From Bacteroidales bacterium (GTDB taxonomy: Bacteria; Bacteroidota; Bacteroidia; Bacteroidales; P3), in contig JAFVCE010000002.1 of NCBI GenBank assembly GCA_017479385.1, positions 1 to 64,000 on the forward strand: 64,000 nucleotides of DNA, given 5' to 3'. The notes beneath the pieces are model-generated. The model saw only the letters and a list, made by a program, of their open reading frames with translations. It was not told the DNA's origin and searched no databases. This document shows, piece after piece, positions 1 through 6,911 of this stretch. The translations under genes were made by a program, and so were the position numbers. Position 1 is the first letter of the stretch; each line of letters begins with the position of its first letter.

Positions 1-1
1 G

Positions 2-745
2 AAGGAAATCACCGACAAACTGGTGCCGATGATGGAGCAGTGCGGCTGCGACGTGTGCACGCAGCTGCTTGAACTGAAGAACTACATGGTGAAGAAGAGT
101 CAGTGGATATTCGGTGGCGACGGCTGGGGCTACGACATCGGATTTGGCGGCTTGGACCACGTGCTGGCCAGCCGCGAGGACGTGAACGTGGTGGTGGTAG
201 ACACCGAGGTGTACTCCAACACCGGCGGACAGAGTTCGAAAGCAACTCCGGCAGGTGCTGTGGCCAAGTTCGCCACCAGCGGCAAGAAGATACGTAAGAA
301 AGACCTCGGCATGATTGCCAAGAGCTACGGCTACGTCTATGTGGCACAGGTGGCTATGGGCGCAAGCCAGGCGCAGTACTTCAAGGTTATCAAAGAAGCC
401 GAGGCCTACCACGGCCCGTCTCTCATCATCTGCTATGCTCCCTGCATCAACCACGGCATCAAGATTGGTATGGGTCGCACGCAAAACGAGGAGAAGCTGG
501 CCGTCGAGTGCGGCTACTGGCACCTCTGGCACTTCAACCCCGCCGAAGAGGAAGAAGGCAAGAATGGCTTCCACCTCGACAGCAAGGAGCCAGACTGGAG
601 CAAATTCCGCGACTTCATCATGGGCGAGGTGAGCTACAACTCGCTGATGAAGACATTCCCCCAAGAGGCCGAAGAGCTCTTCGTCGCCACCGAAAGAAAT
701 GCAAAACTCCGTTATGAGGGTTATAAAAAACTTTCGGATCTCTAA
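2..745 (+). CDS. nifJ: Pyruvate:ferredoxin (flavodoxin) oxidoreductase, C-terminal part
   Basis: This is the 3' end of a gene that begins upstream of the window; the frame is open from base 2. The product oxidises pyruvate with CoA to acetyl-CoA and CO2 in the cytoplasm, passing electrons to ferredoxin or flavodoxin. The visible part is the thiamine-diphosphate domain: a GDGWGYDIG stretch (GDG motif) near base 117 is followed by DTEVYSNTGGQSSKATP, which is characteristic of this family. The cysteines in CGCDVC near the left edge fit the cluster-binding part of the protein. The reading frame ends in NAKLRYEGYKKLSDL. A second, diverged copy of that ending lies 118 bp further on (see findings), so the true 3' end may have been rearranged. 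A perfect 14-bp hairpin follows. Identification is firm; the partial gene cannot be assessed for length. Confidence 0.95.
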   Translation, partial: KEITDKLVPMMEQCGCDVCTQLLELKNYMVKKSQWIFGGDGWGYDIGFGGLDHVLASREDVNVVVVDTEVYSNTGGQSSKATPAGAVAKFATSGKKIRKKDLGMIAKSYGYVYVAQVAMGASQAQYFKVIKEAEAYHGPSLIICYAPCINHGIKIGMGRTQNEEKLAVECGYWHLWHFNPAEEEEGKNGFHLDSKEPDWSKFRDFIMGEVSYNSLMKTFPQEAEELFVATERNAKLRYEGYKKLSDL

Positions 746-809
746 TGGATTTGCATTTCTTCGAGCGCTGCCAAAGGCTGTGAACACCGCTGAAATAAAA
801 TTAAATGCA

Positions 810-863
810 GTGAACAATGCCAAGCGGCGCTACGAGGGATATAAGAAACTGAGTGAGATGTAA
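810..863 (+). pseudogene. Degenerate second copy of the oxidoreductase C-terminal tail
   Basis: Bases 816-863 read NAKRRYEGYKKLSEM followed by a stop, almost the same as the last residues of the upstream oxidoreductase (NAKLRYEGYKKLSDL, 698-745), but with different codons (CGGCGCTACGAGGGA against CTCCGTTATGAGGGT). The frame is open back through 747 yet has no start of its own and is shifted relative to the upstream gene. It looks like the original or a paralogous 3' end left behind after a rearrangement. Confidence 0.6.
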
Positions 864-888
864 TCTTGCATCGATACACTAAAACAGC

Positions 889-920
889 AACGGCTGCTGT
901 CCTTGTGGACAGCAGCCGTT
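889..920 (+). terminator. Perfect 14-bp hairpin after the oxidoreductase
   Basis: AACGGCTGCTGTCC (889-902) pairs perfectly with GGACAGCAGCCGTT (907-920) across a TTGT loop, followed by GGTTTATTTC. It sits between the oxidoreductase end and the convergent membrane-protein gene, so it probably terminates the former. Confidence 0.75.
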
Positions 921-951
921 GGTTTATTTCAGCCGCAGATAACGGAGATGT

Positions 952-1464
952 TTATTGTTTTTCTCTGCTTTGTTGCCTCCTTTGCAAAAACAAAGTGGTT
1001 ACAAAAATGACTAGAGCATAGATGACAGCAGGTATCACAGACATAAACCATATGCTATCCCAAATTATATTGTTATGTATAGAGGAATCGTATGAGAAAC
1101 AATTGAACAACGGAAAGCCCAACGGGATAATCAGGAACAAACCAATTGTAAAATCAAGAGGTTCGAAAGGGAATACGGCAAAACCTACGAGCATCACCAC
1201 CAAAGGGAAAAAGTAGAGTAATTTAACGTTGCCCCTGCGCTTGAACATCATGGCCGGACCGATGCCATGGATAAGTGCGGCGGCGATGCCAAAGACCATA
1301 AACCAAAAGCCTGCCCAAAATCCGTCGCCCTCGCAGTGGGCAAGCACGCTCCCTTCTGTCGTAAGCAGATTAATGAAGAACGCGGCAATGTTTAGAACTG
1401 CATAGATAATCGCAAATGTTCCATAGAATGACAGGCCTTTGCTATCAGATTTTTCTTTGTCCAT
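952..1464 (-). CDS. Hypothetical four-helix membrane protein
   Basis: I do not recognise this 170-residue protein. It starts with a short charged stretch (MDKEKSDSKG) and then shows four hydrophobic segments at roughly residues 14-33, 49-67, 80-98 or slightly beyond, and 135-160, with a basic tail (QRRQQSREK), which suggests a small polytopic inner-membrane protein. No catalytic motif is visible. It is convergent with the oxidoreductase and stands alone, with about 290 bp between its start and the next gene upstream on this strand. The ATG at 1464 is the only sensible start. Confidence 0.6.
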   Translation of the reverse strand: MDKEKSDSKGLSFYGTFAIIYAVLNIAAFFINLLTTEGSVLAHCEGDGFWAGFWFMVFGIAAALIHGIGPAMMFKRRGNVKLLYFFPLVVMLVGFAVFPFEPLDFTIGLFLIIPLGFPLFNCFSYDSSIHNNIIWDSIWFMSVIPAVIYALVIFVTTLFLQRRQQSREKQ

Positions 1465-1754
1465 TGTCTGTTTATGTTAATTGTTTCTGTTCAATCTGTT
1501 GTTTCATTTCGGCATTTTCACCACGGAAATCACACCACGCTATAATAACGCACAAACAATTAATTTTATTACCCTCTGAAACAACATTCTCTTTCTCCCT
1601 ATCACAATATTATTTCGCAGGTATCGTCAGCCTAACAAAATCAGATAATGAAATATTACATTCCACATATCTCCCATAAAGACCTTTGGTTTGGTGTGCG
1701 CTGGGCTGCGTGCCTGTCATTTCATTTTTTGTTCTCTGGCATATTAGTGGTTGG

Positions 1755-2690
1755 CTACAGCACACGGCTGAGGAAGTCTCGCATCAGGGCGGCAATCTCG
1801 GTGTGGTGGCTTTCGAGGGCGAAGTGTCCACTGGGGACGAAGTGTATCTCGGCGTTGGGTACGTCACGCCGGAAGGCTTCGGCTCCGGCGGGGATGAAGG
1901 ACGGGTCGTTCTCGCCCCACACGGCCAGCAGTGGCGGTTGGTGGTCGTGCAGATAGCGTTGGAACTCGGGGTAGAGCGCTACGTTCGTGCGGTAGTCGAG
2001 GATGAGGTCGTTCTGCACCTCTGCGCGACCGGGCAGACAGACATAGTAGTAGTCGAGCAGGTAACCGTCGGGACCCACCGTGCCTTCGGGCGTTCCGTAG
2101 GTGTACTGCCCTATGATGGTCTCCAACGCGTAGGCCGAGGCGAACTGCTGCCGTAGTTCATCAGTAGGTCGCTTCCAATACTGCTTGCGCGCCTCCCACT
2201 TCTTGCCTAAGCCCTCATCGTACATGTTGCCGTTCTGACTGATGATAGCGGTAATTCGTTCGGGGTGCCACATGGCAAGGCGGTAGCCGATGGGTGCGCC
2301 ATAGTCGAAGACGTACATCGCGTACTGCGTGAGCCCCATTTGCTCTGTGAAGCGGTCGATGATCTTTGCCAGGTGGTCGAACGTGTAGTCAAACTCCTCT
2401 CGGTCGGGACTTTCCGTCTGCCCAAAGCCAGGGAAGTCAGGCGCCACGAGGTGGTAGTCCGCTGCCAGTTCAGGCATCAACTCGCGAAACATGTGGCTAC
2501 TGCTTGGAAAACCGTGCAACAGCAGTAGGGTGGGTTTCTGCGGGTCGCCAGTCTCGCGATAGAATATTTTACAATCCTCCACTTGTATGGTCTTGTATTT
2601 TATCTGTGTCATGTCTTCTTTGTTTTTGTTTGTGCAACTGGAGAGTGCTATTGCAAACACTATCATTCCAAGCATAATCAGTTTCTTCAT
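1755..2690 (-). CDS. Alpha/beta-hydrolase fold lipoprotein with an Asp nucleophile (epoxide hydrolase / haloalkane dehalogenase type)
   Basis: The N-terminus carries a lipoprotein signal with lipobox LSSC (Cys19), so the enzyme should be anchored to a membrane on the periplasmic or outer side. The fold shows the oxyanion HGFPSSSHMF near residue 59 and a nucleophile elbow VFDYGAP in which Asp129 takes the place of the usual Ser. An acid in WGENDPSF and a histidine in SGHFALE complete the likely triad. An Asp nucleophile is known from epoxide hydrolases and haloalkane dehalogenases; substrate cannot be told from sequence. The 311-residue length fits the fold. A TATTTTTG -7 box lies just upstream at 2727-2734. 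The gene stands alone. Confidence 0.8.
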   Translation of the reverse strand: MKKLIMLGMIVFAIALSSCTNKNKEDMTQIKYKTIQVEDCKIFYRETGDPQKPTLLLLHGFPSSSHMFRELMPELAADYHLVAPDFPGFGQTESPDREEFDYTFDHLAKIIDRFTEQMGLTQYAMYVFDYGAPIGYRLAMWHPERITAIISQNGNMYDEGLGKKWEARKQYWKRPTDELRQQFASAYALETIIGQYTYGTPEGTVGPDGYLLDYYYVCLPGRAEVQNDLILDYRTNVALYPEFQRYLHDHQPPLLAVWGENDPSFIPAGAEAFRRDVPNAEIHFVPSGHFALESHHTEIAALMRDFLSRVL

Positions 2691-2726
2691 TGTCTGTGTT
2701 TATTTTAACTGTTCATTCAAATGTCG

Positions 2727-2734
2727 CAAAAATA
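2727..2734 (-). promoter_or_regulatory. -7 promoter box for the hydrolase lipoprotein
   Basis: TATTTTTG on the minus strand matches the Bacteroidota -7 consensus TAnnTTTG and lies 37 bp before the hydrolase start. No clear -33 TTTG is seen at the standard spacing. Confidence 0.55.
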
Positions 2735-2787
2735 CGATTTTTTTAGAAATTAGCGGGGAAAACCGTAACAAGCAACCATAACCTATT

Positions 2788-3385
2788 ATGAATAAGTATT
2801 ATAAAATGCTCGACAAAGTCCTAACAGAGGGACGTGAGCAACACAACAAGAAAGGCGACATCAGGTATTTGACCAACGAGGTGATGCACCTCGAACACGA
2901 CCGTAGGGAGTGAATGAATATTCAAGTTCGACCCTGCCGACCTGCTCGACATCTTCGTGAGCCACAACATCGCCCGAAAGAAACTCCGTAGCGAGTTAGA
3001 TTTGTTCCAACGTGGGGAGCGCAACACCGAGGCCTATCGCGAGGCAGGAATATAGTGGTGGGATAAAGAAGCCCCTGTGGGGCTTCGATAGCGAAGTGGA
3101 GAGCAAAAGGCGGCCCAATCTTGGTGAACTCCTACCCGACCTACTTCGAGCGTTTTCCCCAATTGGAGGAACACATCCTACCACATAGGGATACCGTGGT
3201 GTGCCGTCGGCTCGGCCGACAACCCCGACTGTTTGAGTAGCAAGTCCACCATCGTCGAACTGGCCGAGTGGATAACCAAAAACGACTTCCACGGTAACCC
3301 CTTCGAAGGTGCAAAAGTCTATCGGCAGTATGTTGGTGATGTCGTGCTAAATTACGAGGATATGATGCTTGTGAAAGCAGCATAG
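2788..3385 (+). pseudogene. Decayed coding sequence, possibly thymidylate-synthase-like at its start
   Basis: Several protein-like stretches lie in different frames: MNKYYKMLDKVLTEG with a stop at 2911, then DPADLLDIFVSHNIARKKLR from 2930 ending at a TAG at 3053 just before WWDKEAP, then a piece reading GPILVNSYPTYFERFPQL near 3110-3165, and finally IVELAEWITKNDFHGNPFEG leading to a stop at 3383. Stops and frame changes break it in at least three places. The opening and the RGERNTEAYREAGI-WWD piece are reminiscent of the N-terminal region of thymidylate-synthase-fold enzymes, but this is weak, and the last fragment may belong to a different gene. It directly precedes the truncated AraC copy, so the whole stretch looks like decaying accessory DNA. 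Confidence 0.45.
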
Positions 3386-3433
3386 AAAACAACCATAACA
3401 AAATAGGCGTATAGGTCAAATTGCAGGATGACC

Positions 3434-3684
3434 GTGCCCCTCCTGGAGTGTATAGTCGCTGTAGGAAACGTTTATGGTTGATGTTCCCCGCCGTGCAAGT
3501 ATGAGGCGGTGTTCGGGTGTGCGGCTGGGACGGCCGAGCACAACCCTGCTCACATACGGCTCGCAATTCATAATGGCGAGATTGCCTCGCCGAAGTAATT
3601 GTCGCCGTAGCGGTCGAGAAGTTGCATCTGTCCCCTAATGGAGTTGTCAATTACGTGGATGCCTTGATTATCGCTCTTTTGCAT
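3434..3684 (-). pseudogene. Truncated, frameshifted AraC-family regulator (N-terminal piece)
   Basis: This is a diverged copy of the first 80-odd codons of the intact regulator at 5766-6650, beginning MQKSDNQGIHVIDNSIRGQM and continuing through DRYGDNYFGEAIS. A missing base near 3575 (CATAATGGCGAG against CATAATGAGCGAG) and other small deletions break the frame, and homology stops at 3434, so the sugar-binding-like domain is incomplete and the DNA-binding domain is absent. Its promoter region is retained. It cannot make a functional regulator; the intact copy could act on both modules. Confidence 0.8.
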
Positions 3685-3744
3685 TGTATTATAGTTATTT
3701 GAATGATTTGCAAAAGTACGAAAAATATTTGAAATAGAGAAATC

Positions 3745-3761
3745 CTCGGAAAAGTTCCGAG
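3745..3761. promoter_or_regulatory. Palindrome in the divergent promoter region (copy 1)
   Basis: CTCGGAA-AAG-TTCCGAG is a perfect 7-bp inverted repeat between the two opposed promoters. The same palindrome with an AAA spacer is kept at 6711-6727, which suggests an operator. Confidence 0.5.
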
Positions 3762-3814
3762 CATAACACCATAATTCCCGATTCGTTGCCCTTGCGTATA
3801 TTATCGAAAGAGTG

Positions 3815-3822
3815 TACTTTTG
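3815..3822 (+). promoter_or_regulatory. -7 promoter box for the 3894 gene
   Basis: TACTTTTG matches TAnnTTTG, with a CTTG 20 bp upstream as a possible -33 element. The start codon follows at 3894, giving a leader of about 70 nt. The identical box occurs in copy 2 at 6781. Confidence 0.6.
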
Positions 3823-3893
3823 TATCAGAAAACATGGATAAAAAGTTTTCGCCAATATACTGAAAACAAGATAATTAACACAAAAAAAACAGC

Positions 3894-4385
3894 ATGATTA
3901 CAAAAAACGAATTGTTTACTCCAAATGATTTTGCCGAAAAAATCAAAATAATCGAGACAAAAGTTCTTTCTTATAATAAACATCATATTCCAGACTATTC
4001 AACGGGGAACACCATTATGAATCAGTATGACAATGTCTTATCATCCTTGGCCATTGCCCGATATAGTTATGCTTATTGGTACGATGTTGCAACAAATGTC
4101 GACAATCCATTGCATGGTGGCTTTGGAAACACGCCTACCTACAAATGTTTTCCGCCATTAAAAAAGCTGTGGAATGCCATTGTGGGTGTCGTAGAAGAGG
4201 TTACAAAAGAGGTCGCAGATGTGGCAGTGGCTGCTTGGGCAGATATTTCATCAGGAGAAGTTGCGACATATCATAATAATGACATCTTACTAGAATCTGG
4301 AGTTTCTATCACATGGAAGTTAGATGCAGCTGGCGATGCTTCATCAAAAGCCTATAACGACCGTAAGAATAATGACAATAAATAA
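3894..4385 (+). CDS. Hypothetical protein, first gene divergent from the truncated regulator
   Basis: I do not recognise this 163-residue protein. It has no signal peptide at its start (MITKNELFTPNDFAEKIK), a tyrosine-rich middle (SLAIARYSYAYWYD), a mildly hydrophobic alanine/valine stretch near residues 95-115 (NAIVGVVEEVTKEVADVAVAA), and a charged Asn/Lys/Asp-rich tail. The codon use is AT-rich, like the next two genes and unlike most of the window. It lies 41 bp upstream of the outer-membrane-associated protein at 4427 and is probably cotranscribed with it from the TACTTTTG promoter. The start coincides with the end of the duplicated block; in copy 2 the same ATG is followed at once by a stop. 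Confidence 0.65.
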   Translation: MITKNELFTPNDFAEKIKIIETKVLSYNKHHIPDYSTGNTIMNQYDNVLSSLAIARYSYAYWYDVATNVDNPLHGGFGNTPTYKCFPPLKKLWNAIVGVVEEVTKEVADVAVAAWADISSGEVATYHNNDILLESGVSITWKLDAAGDASSKAYNDRKNNDNK

Positions 4386-4426
4386 CAGGTGTGGGGATTT
4401 CCCACACCTATTAATGTTTTTAAATC

Positions 4427-5728
4427 ATGAAAAAGCTCGCACATATTCTCACGATACTAATTCTGCCGATGTGTGTCAATGGACAGAATTACACAATAAA
4501 GGGAAGAGTACTTGACAATAAGACTTATCTCCCATTAGAATATGCTCACATTTATTTGGTGAATAGTAATTGGGGAACCATTACAAATATTATGGGAGAC
4601 TTTTCAATTACTGTTCCTGCAGAAACCAGGAGTGACGAGATAATAAGGATATCTATGCTTGGCTACAAGACGACCGAACTATCCATAGAACAAATTATTA
4701 AAGACTCCTGTATTTTGATGGAATCTAATGCGATTACATTAACCCCCGTAGAAATAGTAGCCTACAGTACAGCTGAAAGTGTCGTCAAAGAATGTATTAG
4801 AAGAATGGAAAGCAATTATTGTATGGATAGCACCATCACATTGTTTTATTACAGAGACTGGAGATGTTTGAATGACAGTTTAATTGAGTTTCTTGAAGCA
4901 GAATATGAATTCCTCGACTGTGGATATGGAGAAAAACAGAATACCAAAATATCAAAAGATTTGTCGCATATTATAGATACCACATTCATAATGAAACATT
5001 ACAATGCCTCCATAGTAGACACCTCTTTGGCGAAACGAATGTTGCCAGACCCTTACTATAAGGAACTCTTTACATGGCGCGGAGGTCATATCTACTGTGA
5101 CATTGTCCGCTTCTATCAAAAATTTTATTTTGGAGACACAGTCGATTTCTATTTATCCAAAGAGAGTCTGACAGAAGTACAAGACGACAATGGCACAATG
5201 TACTACAAAGTCGAATATATTGATAATTTATGGTGTTCAGACCAATGTGTGGTGTCACTTATCATTAACCAGAATGATTTTGCGGTTGTGGAAGCCACAA
5301 TAAAATATTTAAAAAATAACCACAATAAAAATATAATGCCCAGAATAATTCGTGGAATGGTTTCAAAAGATGGTGGCAAAAGAACAATGGATGTCGTTCG
5401 TATGAAATACGAAAAGGTAAATGGGAAGTATAGGTTGACCTGTTGTCAGAAAGATATTGAGGTAAAGCTTACAACGAAAAATGCTTACGTAAGAAAGGGA
5501 GTTAATCGAACAAATATTGTCAGGCAAAACGTAATATTTCATTTTGTAGGATACGGCAATAAGGATGAGTATAACAACGATTTGGAGCAGCGTTACAGTT
5601 CTCCTCTGTTTCGGACGGGCATATACAAGCATCAACAATATGATGGAACTTGGAAGCGAGATTTTGAAACACCACAATTGGAACTTAACATCATTGACCA
5701 GTTACACAATAGAGGAATCGACTATTAA
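4427..5728 (+). CDS. Secreted protein with carboxypeptidase-like regulatory domain
   Basis: This 433-residue protein starts with a signal peptide (MKKLAHILTILILPMCVNGQ). It continues with a carboxypeptidase-D regulatory-like beta-sandwich, YTIKGRVLDNKTYLPLEYAH through GDFSITVP and ISMLGYKTTEL (about residues 23-85), the domain that opens many Bacteroidota outer-membrane proteins. The rest, about residues 100-433, is a mixed region rich in Tyr, Asp and Asn that I do not recognise. It is too short for a TonB-type barrel. Proteins of this layout are usually exported to the periplasm or surface. It follows the 3894 gene closely and converges with the intact AraC regulator at 5766. Function is unknown. 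Confidence 0.7.
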   Translation: MKKLAHILTILILPMCVNGQNYTIKGRVLDNKTYLPLEYAHIYLVNSNWGTITNIMGDFSITVPAETRSDEIIRISMLGYKTTELSIEQIIKDSCILMESNAITLTPVEIVAYSTAESVVKECIRRMESNYCMDSTITLFYYRDWRCLNDSLIEFLEAEYEFLDCGYGEKQNTKISKDLSHIIDTTFIMKHYNASIVDTSLAKRMLPDPYYKELFTWRGGHIYCDIVRFYQKFYFGDTVDFYLSKESLTEVQDDNGTMYYKVEYIDNLWCSDQCVVSLIINQNDFAVVEATIKYLKNNHNKNIMPRIIRGMVSKDGGKRTMDVVRMKYEKVNGKYRLTCCQKDIEVKLTTKNAYVRKGVNRTNIVRQNVIFHFVGYGNKDEYNNDLEQRYSSPLFRTGIYKHQQYDGTWKRDFETPQLELNIIDQLHNRGIDY

Positions 5729-5765
5729 ATGCAACGTGCTGGAGATTACTCGGTGTGAGTGTATA

Positions 5766-6650
5766 CTACTTCATTCGTTTACGATACTCATTGGGGGTCT
5801 CGCCGGTGTGTTTTTTGAAGAACTTGACGAATTGCGAGGCGTCTACGATGAAAAGTTTCTTCCCTATCGCCTCTATCATCTCGTCTGACGATGCCAGCAT
5901 TGCCTGTGCCAAAAGAATTGTACGCTCGTTAATCCAATCCATAGTTGTCTTGCCCGATTTCTCTTTGACAATATCGGCCAAATGACCTTTGGTGATATTC
6001 AACTTGTTGGCATAGTATTCTGGCTTGCGGACTGGATAGTCCTGCTCGGACAGCAGACGGGTAAAGCCATTCATTATTTCCTGAGAACGGTCTGGACGCA
6101 CAGGAGCGACAGGTCGGCTGATTTCCTGATACAGCGTGTATACTCCGTAAAGCAGAGAAATAACAAGGTGGTTCACGCTTTGCTGATTGCTGGATTTGGA
6201 CTTGATGAGTTGTTCCAACAGTCGGAAGTAACTCTCCGCCAAGCGACGGTCGTTGTCGGAAAGCACAATATGACTCTCTTTGTAGTCAATCAGGTCGAGG
6301 TGTTCGACTTCGGGAATACGAAATGCGACGCAGAATACATTGTAGTCGTCCGATTGCGCTTTCTTTATCAGCACGCTGTTTGCCGGGACGATAAACAGGT
6401 GCCCCTCCTTGAGTGTATAGTCGTTGTAGGAAACGTTTATGGTTGATGTTCCCCGCCGTACAAGTATGATGAGGTGTTCATGAGTGCGGCTGGGAAGGCC
6501 GAGCACAACCCTGTTCACATACGGCTCAAGATTCATAATGAGCGAGATTGCCTCGCTGAAGTAATTGTCGCCGTAGCGGTCGAGATGTTGCATCTGTTTC
6601 CTAATGGAGTTGTCAATTACGCGGATACCTTGACTATCGTTCTTTTGCAT
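5766..6650 (-). CDS. AraC-family transcriptional regulator
   Basis: The 294-residue protein has an N-terminal cupin-like sensing region (TINVSYNDYTLKEGHLFIVPAN, about residues 85-110) and a C-terminal double helix-turn-helix domain. The first helix-turn-helix lies around YYANKLNITKGHLADIVKEK; the second, followed by the family signature, around FIVDASQFVKFFKKHTGETPNEYRKRMK. It should bind DNA and regulate neighbouring genes in response to a small ligand. I chose the ATG at 6650 because the -7 box TACTTTTG at 6676-6683 rules out the longer reading frame and leaves the ATG at 6665 almost leaderless. It is divergent from the lipoprotein gene at 6912, and the intergenic region is duplicated at 3434-3898. 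That makes both modules candidate targets. Confidence 0.88.
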   Translation of the reverse strand: MQKNDSQGIRVIDNSIRKQMQHLDRYGDNYFSEAISLIMNLEPYVNRVVLGLPSRTHEHLIILVRRGTSTINVSYNDYTLKEGHLFIVPANSVLIKKAQSDDYNVFCVAFRIPEVEHLDLIDYKESHIVLSDNDRRLAESYFRLLEQLIKSKSSNQQSVNHLVISLLYGVYTLYQEISRPVAPVRPDRSQEIMNGFTRLLSEQDYPVRKPEYYANKLNITKGHLADIVKEKSGKTTMDWINERTILLAQAMLASSDEMIEAIGKKLFIVDASQFVKFFKKHTGETPNEYRKRMK

Positions 6651-6675
6651 TGTCTTATAATTCATTAATTGTTTG

Positions 6676-6683
6676 CAAAAGTA
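6676..6683 (-). promoter_or_regulatory. -7 promoter box for the AraC regulator
   Basis: TACTTTTG on the minus strand lies 26 bp before the chosen ATG. The equivalent box in the truncated copy is at 3711-3718. Confidence 0.6.
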
Positions 6684-6710
6684 CGAAAAAATATTTAAAA
6701 TAGAGAGATC

Positions 6711-6727
6711 CTCGGAAAAATTCCGAG
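6711..6727. promoter_or_regulatory. Palindrome in the divergent promoter region (copy 2)
   Basis: CTCGGAA-AAA-TTCCGAG is a perfect 7-bp inverted repeat between the regulator promoter and the divergent promoter. It is conserved in the duplicate at 3745-3761 and may be an operator. Confidence 0.5.
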
Positions 6728-6756
6728 CATAACACCATAATTCCCGATTCGTTGCC

Positions 6757-6788
6757 ATTGCGTATATTATTGAAAGAGTGTACTTTTG
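6757..6788 (+). promoter_or_regulatory. Divergent promoter for the 6912 lipoprotein gene
   Basis: TACTTTTG at 6781-6788 matches the -7 consensus and ATTG at 6757-6760 may serve as the -33 element with 20-bp spacing. The transcript would have a leader of about 120 nt holding two tiny open frames (ATGATATAA at 6857 and MMKKLIN from 6873). Confidence 0.55.
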
Positions 6789-6911
6789 TATCAGAAAACA
6801 TGGATAAAAAATTTCGCTAAGAGACTAAAACAAAGATAGTTAACGCAAAAAACAGCATGATATAAAGGACTCAATGATGAAAAAATTAATTAATTAAAAC
6901 ATAAAAATTAA

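Larger units (their letters stand above)
3434..3898. repeat. Duplicated regulator/promoter block, copy 1
   Basis: This 465-bp block is a close copy of 6399-6863. It contains the regulator 5' end, the divergent intergenic region with two opposed TACTTTTG boxes, a palindrome, and the first bases of the divergent gene (AACAGCATGAT in both). Similarity is highest in the intergenic part. Confidence 0.85.
6399..6863. repeat. Duplicated regulator/promoter block, copy 2
   Basis: This is the intact counterpart of 3434-3898, covering the 5' part of the complete regulator and the divergent promoter region. After the shared AACAGCATGAT the two copies part: here ATGATATAA closes at once, so the copy-1 gene has no equivalent directly behind the promoter. 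Confidence 0.85.

Noticed and set aside
6651-6758. Longer AraC reading frame starting MATNRELWCYARN
   Set aside because: The extension overlaps the promoter box and palindrome, which are conserved as DNA in the duplicate, and translation from 6650 fits the promoter.
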